Shown: positions 1 through 10,850 of the stretch, piece by piece
Position numbering within the stretch: position 1 is the stretch's first letter
How the letters are laid out: the number at the start of each line of letters is the position of its first letter
Assembly (NCBI RefSeq): GCF_901933205.1
Contig: NC_044573.1
Coordinates: 54,133,993 to 54,197,992, forward strand
Direction of reading: 5' to 3'
Origin: Camarhynchus parvulus
Taxonomy: Eukaryota; Chordata; Aves; Passeriformes; Thraupidae
DNA: 64,000 nt
Translations under genes and position numbers: made by a program
The notes under the pieces: generated by a model
Databases searched by the model: none
What the model saw: only the letters and a program-made list of their open reading frames with translations
What the model was told of the DNA's origin: nothing

Positions 1-3000
1 ACATAAAGCTAGCAATAGTTGTTGGCCATTGAAAGCCAAAGGCAAATAGACTGATTAGGATCTATAAAGAGTGAGAGATGAATATAAAAAACCAAAACAA
101 GAAAAAAAAAGAGGAATGAGAGATGGGAAATAAATTTGTATCACAGAATTTTAAGGCTAGAAGGAGCCTTGGGAACCTACTTAGTTTTTCCCCAGTCCTA
201 AGACAGAACTAAATATGCAAAGTACACTTGTAGCAAATGTTTGTATGTTCCCTCAATACTGGGAGGAGGTTTCTGCTCCAAACAACCCATTTCTTGGAAC
301 ATTTTCTGAGAGCAGTAAAGAGATTGAAATGCTAAATAGTGTCAGGATCGGAGCCTGACCAAACTTGACCAGGTCTGTGGAAGGGATCTGTGTATAACAG
401 CTGGTACTAGGAGGAGACTGGAACTGATCTCTGGAAAAAAGTCCATGTCTGCTCTAAATTCTTAGAAGCAGCCAGGTATTCTGCCAGGAATAATATTTCA
501 TTTTTTTCTGGTTCATGCAGGCCAAAGCTCTAGCTAACTGTAAATTTGTTTGCAGAGTAGGTTTAAGCAAGGTGCTGCAGTGCAAATCAGTGGGGAACAC
601 ACCTGGGCTCCGTCTTAGCTGCTCCTGCCCTTTGACAGGAATATAGGGAGGAAAAAAGACAGAGAAAACAGACTAGAAGAGAGACAGGGAGGGGATGGAT
701 CCATTGTCTAGGGCAGACAGGCTTCTTGCATGGGGGATTGAATAAAAGCATGAGTGTGAATCCAGCTTCCTCAATCTTCAAAAACTCTGTCCCACTTCCT
801 CACCAGCAGCCAGTCTGACCTTCCAGGAGCCTGGCATGGGCAAAGGAGGTATCCAGCTTATGACCATCGGTTGCTGCCCTGTTGCTTTAGGGAAGTCCTT
901 ACATCACCTCGGCTGAGCCATTGCTTCCTGCTTGTAAGTAGTCACTACCAGAGCTGGAAGGGTGTCCCCACCTAGCTGACCCAGCTGTCCTGATGGCTTG
1001 CTGTCACCAGAAAGCCCCCGTAACTTTTTCTTTTCTCCGTGGGCCATACCAAGTCCTGATGACATATGATCGCCTCTCAAGTACTGCCAAAATAATGTTA
1101 GATTGATTCTTCTAGAAATTATGCCCCCACTTTTCTCCCCTTCATTCCTGGAAACATGACTTTCAAAATGTGAGGAAAACCTGCATGGCTCTGTTAGGGC
1201 TGAAATCTGAGGCTTTTTAGCAGATGTCTAATCATTCTAGATGCCAGTTCTTGTTCAACTTGAACTGCAATCCAGATTTCCTGATATGCCACATCTCCAA
1301 ATTAGATATTGTCTTACATTTCTCAGGGGTGAAATAAAGATGCTTTCAGAATAAAACTGTCAAAGGATGTTAGCTTTATTAGCAGTAACAAAAATGAAAA
1401 GCAAACTGTCTTGTGTGTATGCAAGGCGTAAAACTTGGTGAATGCAGATAAAAGGACAGTTTTTAATGCAATGACAGCCCTAGATCAAGAAATTGAAACA
1501 GATAAATGATAAACCTACAGAAAACATCAGGTTCCTTGGTATTAAGAAAACATTAATTTTATCTTGCATAAACAAGTAGAACTGACGAAAGTAAAATTTT
1601 AAAGAAGGACTGGTATATACTGAAAATCATGTAATATAGCGTATTTTGTGTAGATTTACTTTGTAGTATTCAATTTCTCTTTACAAAGTCGTACCTCAGT
1701 TTGCATCAAACTCTATCACCAACTAAGAGTGCTTGGAACAGGTTCACATACACAGGCAAAAACTTAAATTAAGTAGAGCTCAGGTTGGAAACATAGCTAA
1801 ACAGTTTTAGTTGTAATACATTTGAATATATTTACAGGCTATTGTAATTAACTCATCTGAAACTAGAAATAAAAAATTGAGAGAATGTATTATTAGATAA
1901 GCGAATCTAGAAATTATAAGGTATAAAAAAATGTGTTTGGATGAGCTAGGAATTGTAATATTCTCTCTTAGAACCTTTCCAAATCCTCACCTGGTTTAAA
2001 GGCTGCAGTCCTGTTGACTAAGTACTTCAGAGGTTGCCTTCCATTCTTCTTCATTCATTACTGATGAAATTACCTTCTTTGGAAGAAACCTTCACTTTCC
2101 TCATAGTGACACTGTGCAAAACATACAAGACCACAATTGGGTAAGTTTAAAGTTTGTTGATCTAAATTAACTTACACTGTACTAATTTTTATATCTCATA
2201 CTGTTTTATCTTCCACTCCTTGATGGTCTTGCTATAAGAGAAGACAAGAAATGTTGGTGAGGCTCTGGGGAAGATGATGAGAGAAGATGGGGTTTGTAGC
2301 CCAAACTTATTTTGTGAACTCATTCTCCCAGTTTGCAAAGAAGGCTCTGTATTCAAAGCAGGAAGGATGAGAACTGTCAGTAATGATGGAAAGCAGAAGT
2401 GTGTTTATATCCTGTGGGGTGTCAGAGGAAAGGACTGCATCATGTTTGCTTTAAACAAGCTTGCTTGGGTGCAAGAGTGCTGCAGCCATGGGAGCAGTAC
2501 AGGACAATTACTGCGCTGTTTCTTTCTTGCCTCTGGCCTGGGAGGACAGCCTTGGGTCCTGCCAGTGATCTTCCCAGCAGCATTCCCACAGCAGCATCTG
2601 AAGTTGGCTGAGAATCCAGAGGGGCTTTCACATTATTGTCTTGCAGTGGGAAGATAACTGATAACTGTTGAAAATAATTTACATGGCAGAAAAGAATGCT
2701 GAGGGACATGCTGGTGTTTTTCCTTTGAGTTTCCTGTGGAGATGGTGCTTAGGAACTTAATGTAGGCCTTTCAACGTGTTACCTTCTGTCAATGTTTTCT
2801 CTTACCTTCAGGATGTCTCATTTTGTTGTAATCCCAAACCCCACTGAATTCCACGGCAGGATTCCACTGGCCAATGTGGGTTTGGGACCATATTCCAGCA
2901 TATAATTTATCTTCGGCTGCACTAGATGTAGTCAAAGGTGAGCATAAGTTATGCCGTGTCTCAGGCTGAGCCACTTTTTGTTCAAATAAAGTGTTTTGAA

Positions 3001-4599
3001 AATGGATAAATGACAACATTAAAAAAAGTATCTGGATGCATTTGACATTCTCAATTAATTTAGCACAGCTAATGGCAATTATGACAGTGTTGTGCTTTTT
3101 ATCTTGTGCCTTCATGAGTTGTTTGAGCTGGTGACAGTCCCCCATTCCAGATTTTGAGTAACATGATTAAGCCAAATGTATCTTATTACTTAACTCTTTG
3201 CAATAATTGGTTCATTGTGAGCCATAAAGTTTGTAGTGTTGGATCCCCAGCTGTCACAGCTTACCATCTTCAGGTAATGTTGGTTAACAAGGACAGCCTT
3301 ATGACAACTGTTAAGGTAGTAGTTATGAGAAATCAACCAATGTTGTTTCATGTGAACCAGTAAGATCACTATTGCTAGTTACAGATCACAGGCCCTACAC
3401 TAATTTTGGAATGTGAGGAACAATACTTTTAGGGTTAAAAATGCTTCAAACAGGTATATGGGTCAGAGGCTGATCTATTTTTGATTCATTGGCCTCTCAG
3501 AAGGAAGCACTGAAAAACACTTAAATTTCAATGTGGCACTGGAAAATATGCTCAGTGAAAGGGCAGATATATCAAAGTAAGGGAAGGCAATGGTTTCTGA
3601 GAGATAAATTCATTGTTTCTGAAGACCCTGACTACCCCTCTGAATTTGTGACTCTGGTAAGATTCTACCTGTGTGGGGTTTTAGACTGTAGAAAGTAGGG
3701 GACCACCCAAATGATGAAGAGCAGAAACAGATCAATATTTAACAATGGTGTTCCATAAATATTCTTCATGTTGGCTGTAGAAAACCGTCTGCCTAAGGTG
3801 GCCCTCTAGAAAATTGAGTATTTTAAAGAAAATTGTACTCCCATGATCAAGGAGAGCTGTCAAAACCACTTGGCAAAAAAACAACGCAAAAGAATTAATG
3901 CCAGAGATATTTATGGGTTATTGCTAAGGAGAAAAAAATGTCATGCTGTGTATATTTGAGAGTCTAGCACAAGTTGCCATACAATCTTTGAGAGGCAGAA
4001 GGGGTAGAATGTAAAGAGCTCATAAATTGGGCTATGAACTTGTATTTCCCTGTAATTAAGAACAGAATGAATGTACCTCTCATTTTTGTCAATGAGGTCC
4101 ACTCTAAAACAAAGAATTTGATGAGTTTCTGGGTCTTATTTCTAGCATGGTCAATCATCTCCATTGCCCTCAAACTTCACCTCCTCAAGGGCTATAATTG
4201 TTGGGATTTACTGTCACACATTTTTTCCTAGAAAGCCATCTAATAAATGGAGGCAAAGAAGAAATTACAGATCAGGATTTCTTTTATTGCCTTATCTACA
4301 ACTTTCTATGTGCTGAATCAGAATCTCTCCCAAGATTCCTCCCTGTTTGTGTATGATTTTTCTGTAACCTACTACCTTCTTCTTCCTTCTGGCTTTGCTC
4401 TCTAGCTTCAGAAATATCTGAGTAGAGCCTGAGGTGTCTAGTCAGGCTCATGGTAAGGATTGAGCAGTAGGATGAACTGCAAGTCTCCTGAAAGGAGCAG
4501 CTGGGTGAGCCAGTCAAGAGTTTCTTAGAGGTAGGAGTGTGATGTCAGTGTTTAGACCCATCTCAAGGCGAAGCCAGCAGCTCCGAGCATGTTTTGGAC
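1..4599. other. Non-coding AT-rich stretch, no gene seen
   Basis: Apart from a doubtful old CR1 end near the left edge, I see only unique AT-rich sequence with an A-rich run near 88-112. Open frames around 2274-2657 occur in three overlapping frames on both strands, which points to local base composition rather than a gene. None resembles a known protein. A donor-like AG|GTGAGA sits at 4611-4618 on the plus strand, with nothing to support an exon in front of it. Confidence 0.6.
140..232 (-). repeat. Possible old CR1 3'-end remnant
   Basis: The order 'cacagaat', then a purine-rich 'aggctagaaggagcctt', then a pyrimidine/C-rich stretch follows the minus-strand layout of CR1 3' ends (octamer tail, 'GGTTGGAAGGGACCTT'-like block, 'AGTCCAACCCC'-like block). 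Divergence is high and the match is by eye only. It could be chance or another old retroelement tail. Confidence 0.3.
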
Positions 4600-4883
4600 A
4601 TGGAGCAGCAAGGTGAGAAGGGACACATCTGTTTCTCCCTTTGCCATTTAACTCCCTGTCTCCTTTGTTTTGCTTGTAAAAGAAATCACAAAAGGAGCGA
4701 CAGAGGTGACAGCTATGGCCTTATCCCTGTTGTCTCGTTTGTCTAAGGAGAGAGATAGCAGATGCAGACAACAAATTTCATTCCAAGGCGATTTTCCTCC
4801 TGCAAAAACCAGAGAGGAGGAGAGGAAAAGTCGCTTCACCGCTTGATTTTCTCACCCGACTTGTAAACACCGGTTTAATGTTT

Positions 4884-4890
4884 GCTTACT
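4884..4890 (-). other. Candidate splice donor at CpG-island edge
   Basis: Read on the minus strand the sequence is CAA|GTAAGC, a fair match to the vertebrate donor consensus (MAG|GTRAGT). It lies where the GC-rich island gives way to AT-rich DNA, as expected at the end of a GC-rich first exon transcribed leftwards. No partner acceptor or second exon was identified, so this is only a hint of transcript direction. Confidence 0.25.
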
Positions 4891-5041
4891 TGAACAGTTT
4901 GTGGAGAAGTCGGTGCCTGACCAGGAGGCTGAGGCGCGGGTGGCTCTGAGCGCTGCGGGGCGGAGGAGCCGCGGGGCCTCCGCAGCGAGGGCGGCGGGAC
5001 GCGGGCACAGCCGGCCTGGGCAGGCCGCTCCGGCAGCCTCG

Positions 5042-5079
5042 CCCCTCGCCTCCCGCCCCCAGGCGCCATTCCCGCCCCC
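5042..5079 (-). other. G-quadruplex-capable G-rich motif
   Basis: The plus strand carries C runs at 5042-5045, 5052-5054, 5056-5060, 5071-5073 and 5075-5079. The minus strand therefore has five runs of three or more Gs with short loops (one loop is about 10 nt). It overlaps the GC boxes of the CpG island, a common place for such motifs in vertebrate promoters. Folding is inferred. Confidence 0.4.
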
Positions 5080-5128
5080 AGGCGCCATCCCGGCCCTGCA
5101 GTTGCCATTCCAGCCCTGCAGTTGCCAT
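5052..5128. repeat. Four-unit minisatellite in the CpG island
   Basis: There are four tandem units of 18-20 bp, each ending in GCCAT or GCCATT: 5052-5070, 5071-5088, 5089-5108 and 5109-5128. Units 1 and 2 share a GC-box half (CCCGCCCCCAGGC). Units 3 and 4 share CCCTGCAGTTGCC, so the array looks like two successive duplications. Each of units 3 and 4 contains GTTGCC, the 5' half of an RFX X-box. Confidence 0.8.
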
Positions 5129-5276
5129 TGCAGACCCAACAGGTGGCAATCGCCGCCCGGCTCGGCTCCCCCGCCTCCGCCGAGCGCACGCACAGAGGGC
5201 TCTGCCTGCCGAAATGCTCCGCACCCAGCAAAGCCGGCGCTGAACTTGCGGCTTCCTCTGCACAAGCTGCCGCCTT

Positions 5277-5305
5277 TCAGGTTTCAGAAAATGTTCTGAA
5301 CCTGA
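5277..5305. other. Hairpin-forming inverted repeat
   Basis: The arm at 5277-5289 (TCAGGTTTCAGAA) pairs with the arm at 5294-5305 (TTCTGAACCTGA), leaving one bulged T and an AATG loop. Twelve pairs with several G-C make this more stable than the AT-only palindromes elsewhere in the window. It lies just outside the CpG island. It could be a structured transcript element or a dimeric protein site. I do not recognise a specific consensus. Confidence 0.55.
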
Positions 5306-5575
5306 TAGCGTTCCCTGCTCCATGCCGGAAGCCTGAAGTAGAAGTGAGCAGCTGTAAACTATGGCAAAAGCCATGATGCTGTCTCAGAGACATTTACCTG
5401 CAGTCACACTGAAGTCCTCAGGCCTTTCTAGGTTTTAGCCTGACGCAGGATTTGCCTGTCTTGTTCTGTTTTCATTTCCATATTTGTTCCTGAGGTATGA
5501 AAAAATAAATAATCTCAGAAAAATGAGAGTGTGTGTGTGGAGAACAGTGCTGTTAGTGAAACTAAGAGTTCATGC

Positions 5576-5589
5576 ATTGCCATGGAAAC
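5576..5589. promoter_or_regulatory. RFX X-box-like site 1
   Basis: ATTGCCATGGAAAC fits the degenerate X-box consensus RYYNYY-N(1-3)-RRNRAC, with ATTGCC, spacer AT, then GGAAAC. It is close to the strong imperfect-palindrome form bound by RFX factors, which drive ciliary genes. It lies about 300 bp from the CpG island. Binding is inferred from the motif alone. Confidence 0.4.
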
Positions 5590-5593
5590 ATTC

Positions 5594-5606
5594 ACCTCCT
5601 AGCAAC
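5594..5606. promoter_or_regulatory. RFX X-box-like site 2
   Basis: ACCTCC, a one-base spacer T, then AGCAAC satisfies the same degenerate X-box consensus. The right half (CCTAGCAAC) is a good RFX half-site. It starts 5 bp after site 1. A match to this loose consensus is expected by chance roughly every 700 bp, so the close pairing matters more than either site. Confidence 0.35.
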
Positions 5607-6506
5607 AGTTTATTGATAGCAAAATGACATGGAAAGACAAGAGCTGATGCCTTTGACTCATGGGAAAACAAGCTATCCTGCATTTCTACTTCTCTACCTT
5701 CTTTTATTTTCCAAGAGTGTATAGTGGTTTAATATAAAAATCCCTAATGGACATTTCTTTTCATAATTGTTTGTGTTTTTGTGTTGAAACATTACTTGCT
5801 AAGAAAAGTTCATATAGTTGAATTACTTTAGTTGACTATCTGAACAAAACAAATTAAAAAAAAATATTAAATACAGTAAAGAAACACAAAGGCATTATTT
5901 TTTTTCCTTTAGAAATGTAGTGAGATGTTTTTTGATTAACTGAAAACATGTAGAAGGTCAATTCAATGGTTTTTGTCCATCTCTGCATTTCTCAGAACAT
6001 TTGCTATGGCTGAAATCATTAAGATGTCATTTGTGGGATGCAGGGTGGAATAATTTGTGGTATGGTCTGCATTCCTTATGAAGCCCAGGGAATGCATGTG
6101 CTGGGAGGGACTGGAAGTCTTTGTGTGCCTTTGGGTTTGGGTGGGCAGAGCAGGACTCAGGTGCATTTGCTGAGGAAGTGCATTTCCTTTATTTTCCTGA
6201 TACACTGTGGTACAAGAAGCTTCACCCCAGTGAAGACAGAGTACCACAGCAGTCACTATGTGTGGAAGGAGATATCTCTGAGAGCAAGTACCAGACTGCT
6301 GTTAGCACTATTATAATTATTGCTATTAAGCACAATAGCATTGTGGAGTCCCAGCTGTAAAGCAGGATTTAAATGTGACTTGCTCCATGCTGACGCGGGA
6401 GGTATTTTAACGTAGGAACTTACAATAAGTTTGTTTGCCAATGTGATTGTTCATTGCTAGTAATGAAATTGTTAAAAAGAAAACCCAACAATTCCTTTAC
6501 TGACTC

Positions 6507-6524
6507 TGTGTGTGTGTGTGTGTG
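6507..6524. repeat. (TG)9 microsatellite
   Basis: Nine uninterrupted TG dinucleotides, followed by GTGGG. A short simple repeat that may be length-polymorphic. Confidence 0.95.
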
Positions 6525-7140
6525 GTGGGAGTATGTTTGTAGGGAATGTTTCTGTCAAAGTAGGCATTCCAATAACTGTCTTGGAAAATCAAGAAATGTA
6601 TGATGTTGTTTCATATGTATTGCATTACTGAAGTGTAAACATTTGTTTAAGAGCTTTGCTGAACTGGATCTATATAAAGGACTCCCTGAACATTACATTT
6701 ATTTTGAGAATAACAGTGAATCATAATATATGCACAGCTAATGAAAGCCATGTTTCACAAATGTGACCCTTTACCTGTACATGAATTAAAAATGGGGCTA
6801 ATGAAATATCTCAAGAGAAATTAGTGATGTTTACAAACCCTGAGTTTATAAACCCTGCTTATTTACCTACTTTTCATTATTAAAAAAATAGGCTTTTGTG
6901 CACTTTTTGTTCCTTCAGTAATATTTTTTCATTGGAAAATCATCAAGGACTGCTTGGGTGATTGACAAGCCAGGCTGATGTTTAGAAATTCCCATCGTCT
7001 TAGGTTTACAATAAATGAGGAAACTGGTGCCATGGAGCCATTGTGGGAGTCAGAAACGTGTGAAGGAGAGAAGAATGCAATAATGCCAGCAATATAACTG
7101 GTGATTTTCATGCCTGCTGCTTAGGTGCAGGATTTCTAAA

Positions 7141-7181
7141 GAGAGAGAGAGAGACAGAGAGACAGAGAGAGACAGAGAGAA
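7141..7181. repeat. (GA)n / GACAGA microsatellite
   Basis: About 40 bp of GA dinucleotides interspersed with GACAGA units. The plus strand is purine-rich throughout, broken only by single Cs. Confidence 0.95.
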
Positions 7182-10100
7182 GCAGCATCTGGAAAAGAAT
7201 GATGATAATTAAAGCAGGGCAAAGACAGACCCTGTACTGTGGTCACAGTTTTTACCCTAATGCAAAAAGCACTTGAGCTAACTTGAGCTAACTCCTGTTC
7301 TGACCTGGAGTTCCTTCAGTGCCAACAGTGTTGCAGCGTGTCCAGAGCAGGATTGATGGGAATTGCAAGGTGGAGGACTCTGATCAGCTCCTTACTTGCT
7401 TCCCAATAGTAAGCCATAAATCAGAAGTAATCCTGAGAGCAGGGAAGCAGGCTTGCCAGGCTCTTCTCAATTGGCACTGGCTTTGCATGGTCTCTCTGGG
7501 GCCTCTAGATATCACTTCAGCTCCAGGTTTGAGAAAGGTGGAAGACATAGAAGAAAAGTGGGAATTGCTCTAAAGGACTATAGTGGAGCCTTCTGCATTT
7601 CCTCAGTTCTTGCAAAGCAAGAACTAAGCAACATCTAAGCAAATCACCATCTATGAATGGTGGACTAGGCTCTGCTATGATTTTTACTTACTCATTCTTG
7701 TATTGGAAATTCTTTTTCCCATTCCCTCTTCTTTGATGACTTCTTTTTAGAGTGAGAGGCAAGGAAGGGCTTGCTAAAGGCCTGTCAAGGTTAAGGGCAG
7801 CTGTGCATAGCTTTGTGTGAATCTGTGTAACAGCACATCATCAGGTAGCTTAGATGAAAACACATTTTCCCTCCACTGAACCCTTTGGAGTCTTTACAGA
7901 GTTGAAAAGATATGAGTTTTGGAAAGGAGCAGGCAGGCAGGGAATAGCTGCAAATTTTGCTTCTCTCTCTCCAAAGAAGAATGAGGAAACAGTTCTGCAT
8001 GTTGAGGTTTGTGATTTCTCTCTCTTTACTAAAGAATAATATGAAGAAGTTCAATTCAAGAAATTTGAATTGAAATTCAATTTCCAAGAAATGTGTTTAA
8101 CGCAATTAACTTTTCTTGCAGGGGCTGGGGGAATATTAACTTTTTGGATAGAAGTAATTTTTGAATTCTAATAATTCACATTAATTTAGGGCCTATGGTA
8201 CATAACTAATGCTTCTGCTCTCTTTATTGACTTCTTGGGACTGATTTGGGAAAAAGTGCTTTTCCTTTCTTTCAGTTAAAGGTGTGTTACCTGTTAAGAG
8301 AAGATTGATTAGTCACCATTAGCACCTGGGGATGCCTTTGTTATTATCACTTCAAGCAAATATGTCTACAGCTAGAGTCATAATTATGTGCATTACTGAG
8401 ACACTTTTTTGCTATTCTTTCATTATATTTTGACAGAAAAGAAATGTCAAGGGAGTAGCACTTGCTTTTTAGCTCTGAGGCATTTACATCTGTTGTACAT
8501 ATTTGTCTCCTCTTTGTCACACTATCCTTTCAAATCTTCCTTTTGCTGCCTTGTAGTTAGTGTCTTGCCACTGGTTTATGAATTCATGTCAAGGATTTAT
8601 ACAAAAATATTATGAAGAACAGCTGCAGATTGCCTTCTCTGAAGCTGTAAACCATCTTTGTTCAGTTGCAAAGCATGAAACCCATTGGAGCTTTAACGAT
8701 TTATAGCAACTGCAAAGCTGGTCAATCTCTCTAAGATTTCAGCCCTGGCATACATTTTTTTAGTCAGACACCAGTGGAGGCTCTATCCTGTGTGACAGAA
8801 GTAAAAGGCATTAGTAAATGCTACACATGACTTTAGGATTAGTGTGAGTATTTTAAGTCTGTTTTTCTGGTGTTTACTCTGATATTTATTCAGCAACTGA
8901 GAGGAGAAGATAAAAACTGGGAATGCCAAAAAGTAGTTCTGAATTTTTGCAATGTAAGAGGCAATATTTCTGTTTATTTGGCTTACATTTTTGTGCAACA
9001 GCCGAGGACCAATCTCATCTGCAAGCATTTGCAAATTGCTGTGGTACAAAGCAAAATTTAGTCTGGGCATGTACCAATTTTTTAATTAAGGAAGAGTTTG
9101 TTCCATCATCAGCAATCATTTCCGTATTCAAAGATGTCTTTCTAAGAGGAAAGCTTAGGAAAGCTTCCTGTAACAAAACATCCCAAGCTCATTAGCAGAA
9201 CCCAGTTGTAAGGGGATATAGGACAAACTGTCACTGGACTTATGACAGTAAACAACATCTAAGTAGCTGTCAGTGAATCCCAGTTGTAAGAATTAAGTCA
9301 TGTGTGGAACTGTTTCATCTAAGCTGTTCTGAGAAGCTGATGAGAAGAACTCCATGTACCGTGCCATTTCCTTGAGGTGTTGCGTTGCTTGTAATTGAGG
9401 ATACTCTGAGGGAATGACATACCATCCCTAGGTGATGCTGATGCTTTGGATGTCACATTTCCCATAAAGTTATAACTGAACCATAGCCCTGTTGGGATGT
9501 TAGGAGACAGTGTATTGCTTTGAAGAATTGTCATACAAGGCACAAACTTCAGGATCCAGCTTGTTTATTGTCCTTATAGGTGCTGCTGTCCCTTTTAGAA
9601 GGAAGCAGGCATTCTTCTGAGATTTCTGCATGCATAGCCATGCCTTTTCTCCCTGATGTAGGTTTGCAATTCAGGCTGACCACTGAATTGCTGCTAGTTC
9701 TTCTTTTTTAACTTTAACTTTCTTTCTAGAAAATTTCTATATAATTTGGAACAGCACTTAAGGAAGGTATTGTATCTAGCCTACAATCCCCAGTCCTACA
9801 GGGCTTGAGACCATGATACCTGCAATAAATGACAAATTTTACAGAACCCAACTGAATGAAAACATGCCATACACTCGATTAACAGTCTCTTCACTCCCTC
9901 ATTGAATTCTTTTACATTTTCTTAGGCTCTTTCTCCTTGAGCTGGATAACTAGCTGTAATGACTGGCTATTTTAATAAGGCTCTTTTTCTCTTTGCATTA
10001 TGCTTTCAAAAATGGCCATTTGCTTAGCTATGCTAATTGCTGAATATTTAGTTTTAATCTAGGGCCTACCACTGAAATCAGCTCTACCAAGTTCATGTGG

Positions 10101-10504
10101 TTCAGCCAAGATTGCACATTTACTTCATGGTGCATTGGACCATTTCTCTGCAACATGTATTTTTGAAAATTGCATCTCATGAATGAAAATTCCAGGCAAG
10201 GTTCTTGGCAGTGGCAGAGAGAACCCTACTGAACTGGGAGGAAAGCATGAATAAAAAGGGGTATGGAAAGAAACTGAAGACAGTTTTCTCTCCTGGCATT
10301 ATTTTCCCCCTTACTGTTTGTTTTATAGAAGAAACCTAACTAACATTTAATGACACACATTACAGGGCTTCCTAAACTTCATTTTTCCTGCTTTCCCTCT
10401 TTTCTCTGGTATTATTTCCTCAGCCAAGCAAGGCTCAGTGTTGTCCAAAAGTTGTTTTCACCATGCTCACTGTTCCCTACCTTCTTTCAAGGGAGGTGCA
10501 TTAG

Positions 10505-10850
10505 GTCTGTGGGCAACTTCAGAGTTGTAAGAGGAAGAGGCAATAGGAAGGGGTAAATACATGGAGAAACCTTATACCTAGCAAGAAGATCTGAAAAGAA
10601 GAGTGTGGCATGCGAAGGACTGGCTACACAGAGGTCCTGGCATCAGAAAAGAGGACAGGATTAAAGAGGATAGGGGAGACCTTTTGTATGGCAATATGGC
10701 AAATGGAAATGTGGGACAACAGACTTGAAGATGAGCTGTTTGGGAGGAGGGTGAAGAGGGGATGCTCTTGGATGAGACAGAAGCAGAGAATGAGGGTCAG
10801 ATGGCACACAGGGAGCTGAAGGAATAAAATGAAGGAAAGCAGTGAGCCCT
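10505..10850. repeat. Purine-rich tract
   Basis: The plus strand is strongly skewed to A and G over about 350 bp, with many GAAGAG, GGAGG and GAGA runs. The skew explains the simultaneous open frames on both strands here (10610-10819 plus, 10624-11001 minus), so I do not read either as a gene. Confidence 0.5.

Larger units (their letters stand above)
4905..5265. promoter_or_regulatory. CpG island, probable promoter/first exon
   Basis: In an otherwise AT-rich, CpG-poor window this segment of about 360 bp is strikingly GC-rich. By hand I count roughly 38 CpG dinucleotides across 4900-5280. It contains two Sp1/KLF-type GC boxes (CCCGCCCCC, 5052-5060 and 5071-5079). It also has closely spaced GGG runs on the plus strand (4989-4991, 4996-4998, 5003-5005). 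Unmethylated CpG islands of this kind usually mark promoters in birds. The direction is unresolved: the donor-like site at 4889 favours leftward transcription, while a weaker AA|GTGAGC at 5344 would suit rightward. Overlapping open frames in the island encode only Arg/Gly/Ala/Pro-rich low-complexity sequence and are most simply explained by GC content. The product could be the 5' exon of a distant coding gene or a lncRNA. Confidence 0.7.

Noticed and set aside
2274..2657. Plus-strand 127-codon frame
   Set aside because: Overlapped by another plus frame and a minus frame of similar length. No known protein resemblance.
4886..5374. Minus-strand 162-codon ATG frame with hydrophobic start
   Set aside because: Three or more frames on both strands are open because the CpG island is GC-rich. 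The translation is Arg/Gly/Ala/Pro low-complexity with no domain. Kept only as a hint for exon direction.
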